Below are positions 62,480-64,000 of a stretch of DNA of 64,000 nt, piece after piece. The position numbers and the translations under genes were made by a program. Every line of letters starts with the position of its first letter. Within the stretch, counting starts at the first letter, position 1. The notes beneath the pieces are model-generated. The model did not search any database. It was not told the DNA's origin and was given only the letters and a program-made list of their open reading frames with translations. Origin of the DNA: JAAXQD01 sp963790095 (GTDB taxonomy: Bacteria; Desulfobacterota; Desulfobacteria; Desulfobacterales; UBA11574); the NCBI GenBank assembly GCA_963790095.1, contig CAWBNO010000017.1, positions 1-64,000 of the forward strand. The letters are read 5' to 3'.

Positions 62480-62974
62480 ATGCCAATTTATGAATTTTAT
62501 TGTAAAGACTGCCATACGCTTTTTAACTTTTTTTCCAAAACCGTCAATACGACAAAAAAGCCTAAGTGCCCGAAATGTAAAACTAAAACACTTGAAAAAC
62601 AGATTTCTGTGGTGGCGTTTACCGGACGCGCAAAGGAAGACGGAGATATGGATGATCTTCCCTTCGATAGCAGTAAAATGGAACACGCCATGCAGATGCT
62701 GGCCTGTGAAGCGGATAAAATCAATGAGGATGATCCAAAACAGGCCGCCGATCTCATGCGCAAACTTTCCCATATGACCGGCATCAAACTTGGGGACGGC
62801 ATGGATGAGGCCCTGAGTCGGATGGAACAAGGGGAGGACCCCGAACAGGTGGAGGCTGAAATGGGCGATATTCTGGAAACGGAAGACCCTTTTTCTCTGC
62901 CGGGCAAAAAAGCGAAGGCGGCCCCAGCAAAAAACAGGGAACTGTTAAGAGATGAAACGCTGTACGACCTTTGA
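62480..62974 (+). CDS. FmdB-family zinc ribbon protein
   Basis: 164 residues from ATG 62480 (AAAGAGGTGATACC upstream). N-terminal FmdB-type zinc ribbon: MPIYEFYCKDCHTLF and CPKCKTKTLEKQIS. The remaining 110 residues are acidic and helical (MQMLACEADKINEDDPKQAADLMRKLSHMTG), a common tail in delta-type anaerobes. Role uncertain. It lies 13 bases behind glnS and its last 30 bases overlap the convergent cyclodeaminase gene. Confidence 0.88.
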   Translation: MPIYEFYCKDCHTLFNFFSKTVNTTKKPKCPKCKTKTLEKQISVVAFTGRAKEDGDMDDLPFDSSKMEHAMQMLACEADKINEDDPKQAADLMRKLSHMTGIKLGDGMDEALSRMEQGEDPEQVEAEMGDILETEDPFSLPGKKAKAAPAKNRELLRDETLYDL

Positions 62975-63574
62975 CCGGATTTTTTGTTCTTTTTTTTCTA
63001 TTTCGGTTTCATAAAATTTTACGCGACCGGTCACGTCCTCAACAAACGATCGGTCTTTTATTTGATTTAAATTTGTCTTCACATTATACAATGCGGAAAG
63101 GACGGCGGTTCTGGCCATCATGGCCGCAACCGCTCCGTCGGTCACAGCATTGCGGTTCCCCTTTTCCACGACCTTTTCTGCCAGCTCAATAATCTTAAAC
63201 GCGTCTTCTGCAACACGCAATGGAACGCGTGTCGCCTCCTTCAGGCCCTCCTGAACGGCCCGGGCTCTGATGTTTTTTTCTTCTTCGGTATTTTTCGGCA
63301 ATTTAAACGCCTGTATCACCCGTTGATAGGCGTCGGAATCCTTATCAATATATCCAATGAGTTTATCTCTGAAATCAGCGGCTTGTTTTGAAATGGCTTT
63401 CATCTCATCTTCAACCGCTGTATAGTCTTTTCTCCCCACCGTCAGATTGGCCACCATTTCCGAAAGGCTCGACGCAATGGCAGCACTCAATGCTGCCGTA
63501 CTCCCCCCCCCTGGAACCGGGTCCTTTGACGCGGTTTTTTCCAAAAATTCCGTTATGCTTAGATTTGCCAGCAT
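62945..63574 (-). CDS. Cyclodeaminase/methenyl-THF cyclohydrolase family protein
   Basis: 209 residues, all helical, matching the FTCD-C/FchA family: SKDPVPGGGSTAALSAAIASSLSEMVANLTVG at the start, then EATRVPLRVAEDA and GNRNAVTDGAVAAMMARTAV. Homologues act as methenyl-tetrahydrofolate cyclohydrolase or formiminotetrahydrofolate cyclodeaminase. In acetyl-CoA-pathway anaerobes a C1-folate role is plausible. Its 3' end overlaps the FmdB gene by 30 bases on the other strand. No gene follows upstream for 366 bases. Confidence 0.9.
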   Translation of the reverse strand: MLANLSITEFLEKTASKDPVPGGGSTAALSAAIASSLSEMVANLTVGRKDYTAVEDEMKAISKQAADFRDKLIGYIDKDSDAYQRVIQAFKLPKNTEEEKNIRARAVQEGLKEATRVPLRVAEDAFKIIELAEKVVEKGNRNAVTDGAVAAMMARTAVLSALYNVKTNLNQIKDRSFVEDVTGRVKFYETEIEKKEQKIRSKVVQRFIS

Positions 63575-63940
63575 CGTATTATTCCTCGAATAAGCGTTAA
63601 TAATTCGGGTCCAGAGGATCCGGCCTTGGTGCCACCCCAGAGGGGTGAAGTCTACCGTATATGCCAGCCGGAATGATGGAGTGCTGGAGTAACGGAATAT
63701 TGGGTATTAAAAGCGGAAGATATCTTATTTTAATCACAGGGTCCAAAACGCAGAACCCGTATCCCAGAACCGTACACATCTTGTCATTATACATCTAAAA
63801 TCAGATAGAATTCCACTAAACCCATTACTCCAACACTCCATTATTCCAATATTTCAGCTATCAACCAATTAAGATGGCATCGCCGTTGTTTTTAACCGGG
63901 CCCTGAGGACAAGGTTTTTCAGGACTATAACATATTACCT
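63575..63940. other. Gap with a pair of inverted 27-base repeats
   Basis: No supported gene. GGAATGATGGAGTGCTGG... at 63,670-63,704 and its complement near 63,821-63,855 differ at three of 27 positions and enclose about 116 bases. The pattern TGGAGT-nn-TGGAGTAA repeats inside each arm. It may be a small inverted-repeat element. Confidence 0.55.
63671..63855. repeat. Inverted repeat pair (TGGAGTG-type words)
   Basis: Left arm 63,671-63,704 and right arm 63,821-63,855 are reverse complements over 27 bases with three differences. Each arm itself holds two related GGAGT words. The core between has no reading frame. Confidence 0.65.
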
Positions 63941-64000
63941 CTATTTAAAAATATCCTCCAACGCAGCGTCGATGTCAGGATGCTGAAACTTAAAACCATG
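63941..64000 (-). CDS. TIGR01777-type NAD-dependent epimerase, last codons only
   Basis: The reverse strand from the window edge reads HGFKFQHPDIDAALEDIFK and stops (TAG, 63,941-63,943). GF-x-F-xx-P-x-(x)-x-AL is the C-terminal signature of the TIGR01777 (YfcH-like) sugar-nucleotide-epimerase family. Only 19 residues are inside the window, so the call depends on that short motif. Confidence 0.6.
   Translation of the reverse strand, partial: HGFKFQHPDIDAALEDIFK

Noticed and set aside
63597..63794. Reverse 65-residue frame near the right end
   Set aside because: It runs through the inverted-repeat region, lacks a ribosome binding site and has no family-like text.
1..64000. CRISPR array, rRNA operon, prophage or integron
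   Set aside because: No regularly spaced direct repeats, no rRNA-like sequence, and no phage structural or integrase genes were seen on either strand.

Overview
The window looks like a chromosomal stretch of an anaerobic, sulfate-reducer-type member of the Desulfobacterota (Desulfobacterales-like). Pointers are a one-piece pyruvate-type 2-oxoacid:ferredoxin oxidoreductase, a NapH/NapG-like polyferredoxin, FmdE and FmdB family proteins, FdhD, a HesB-like selenoprotein read through an in-frame UGA, GltX and GlnS side by side, and a full PII/GlnD/GlnE nitrogen cascade. The lineage is inferred from gene content, not from a marker gene. Apart from the first ~450 bases, which are clearly richer in GC, base composition is even and moderate.

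Layout. 1-1,900: a GC-rich fragment (start of an Xre-type repressor, two palindromic operators, a divergent small gene) joined abruptly to the remains of an IS1634-like transposase, then tRNA-Gln(CTG). 2.2-10.5 kb: a one-direction fatty-acid-type cluster (acyl-CoA dehydrogenase, FabG, ACP, FabF, KAS III, a 622-residue protein of unknown function, PlsC-like acyltransferase). 10.5-12.5 kb: DUF1178 gene, a cut-down MITE copy and a broken IS110 element. 12.6-19.4 kb: nadB, dnaJ, queD, then reverse-strand pyrE, fdhD, a frameshifted metal-type permease and its ArsR regulator. 19.4-26.7 kb: rplU-rpmA-obg-proB-proA-nadD-rsfS, a truncated macro-domain gene, the HesB-like selenoprotein and FmdE. 27-33.5 kb: methyltransferase, a DUF362/polyferredoxin pair, lipoprotein, LUD protein, lytic transglycosylase and two intact MITE copies.

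33.8-48.7 kb is a nitrogen-control island: a NifA-like sigma-54 activator facing amt-glnK set 1 (with a well-matched sigma-54 promoter), glnA, amt-PII set 2, glnD and glnE. PII carries Tyr51 and GlnA carries the adenylylation Tyr, so UMP and AMP modification by GlnD and GlnE should both operate. 49.2-57.5 kb: 2-oxoacid oxidoreductase, two J-domain proteins, and a B12/radical-SAM enzyme of the RiPP C-methyltransferase type paired with a WbqC-like protein. 57.6-64 kb: a third MITE copy, small metal-binding proteins, gltX, glnS, FmdB, a cyclodeaminase, and the last codons of a TIGR01777-type epimerase.

Most notable: (1) the 622-residue conserved-looking protein in the fatty-acid cluster; (2) a 190-bp MITE family with three full copies, each flanked by a different 6-bp direct repeat; (3) the UGA-containing HesB-like gene with a bSECIS-like hairpin; (4) an IS110 recombinase whose start is locked in a 70-nt hairpin; (5) the radical SAM/WbqC pair with unusual cysteine spacing. 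No CRISPR array, rRNA or prophage was seen.
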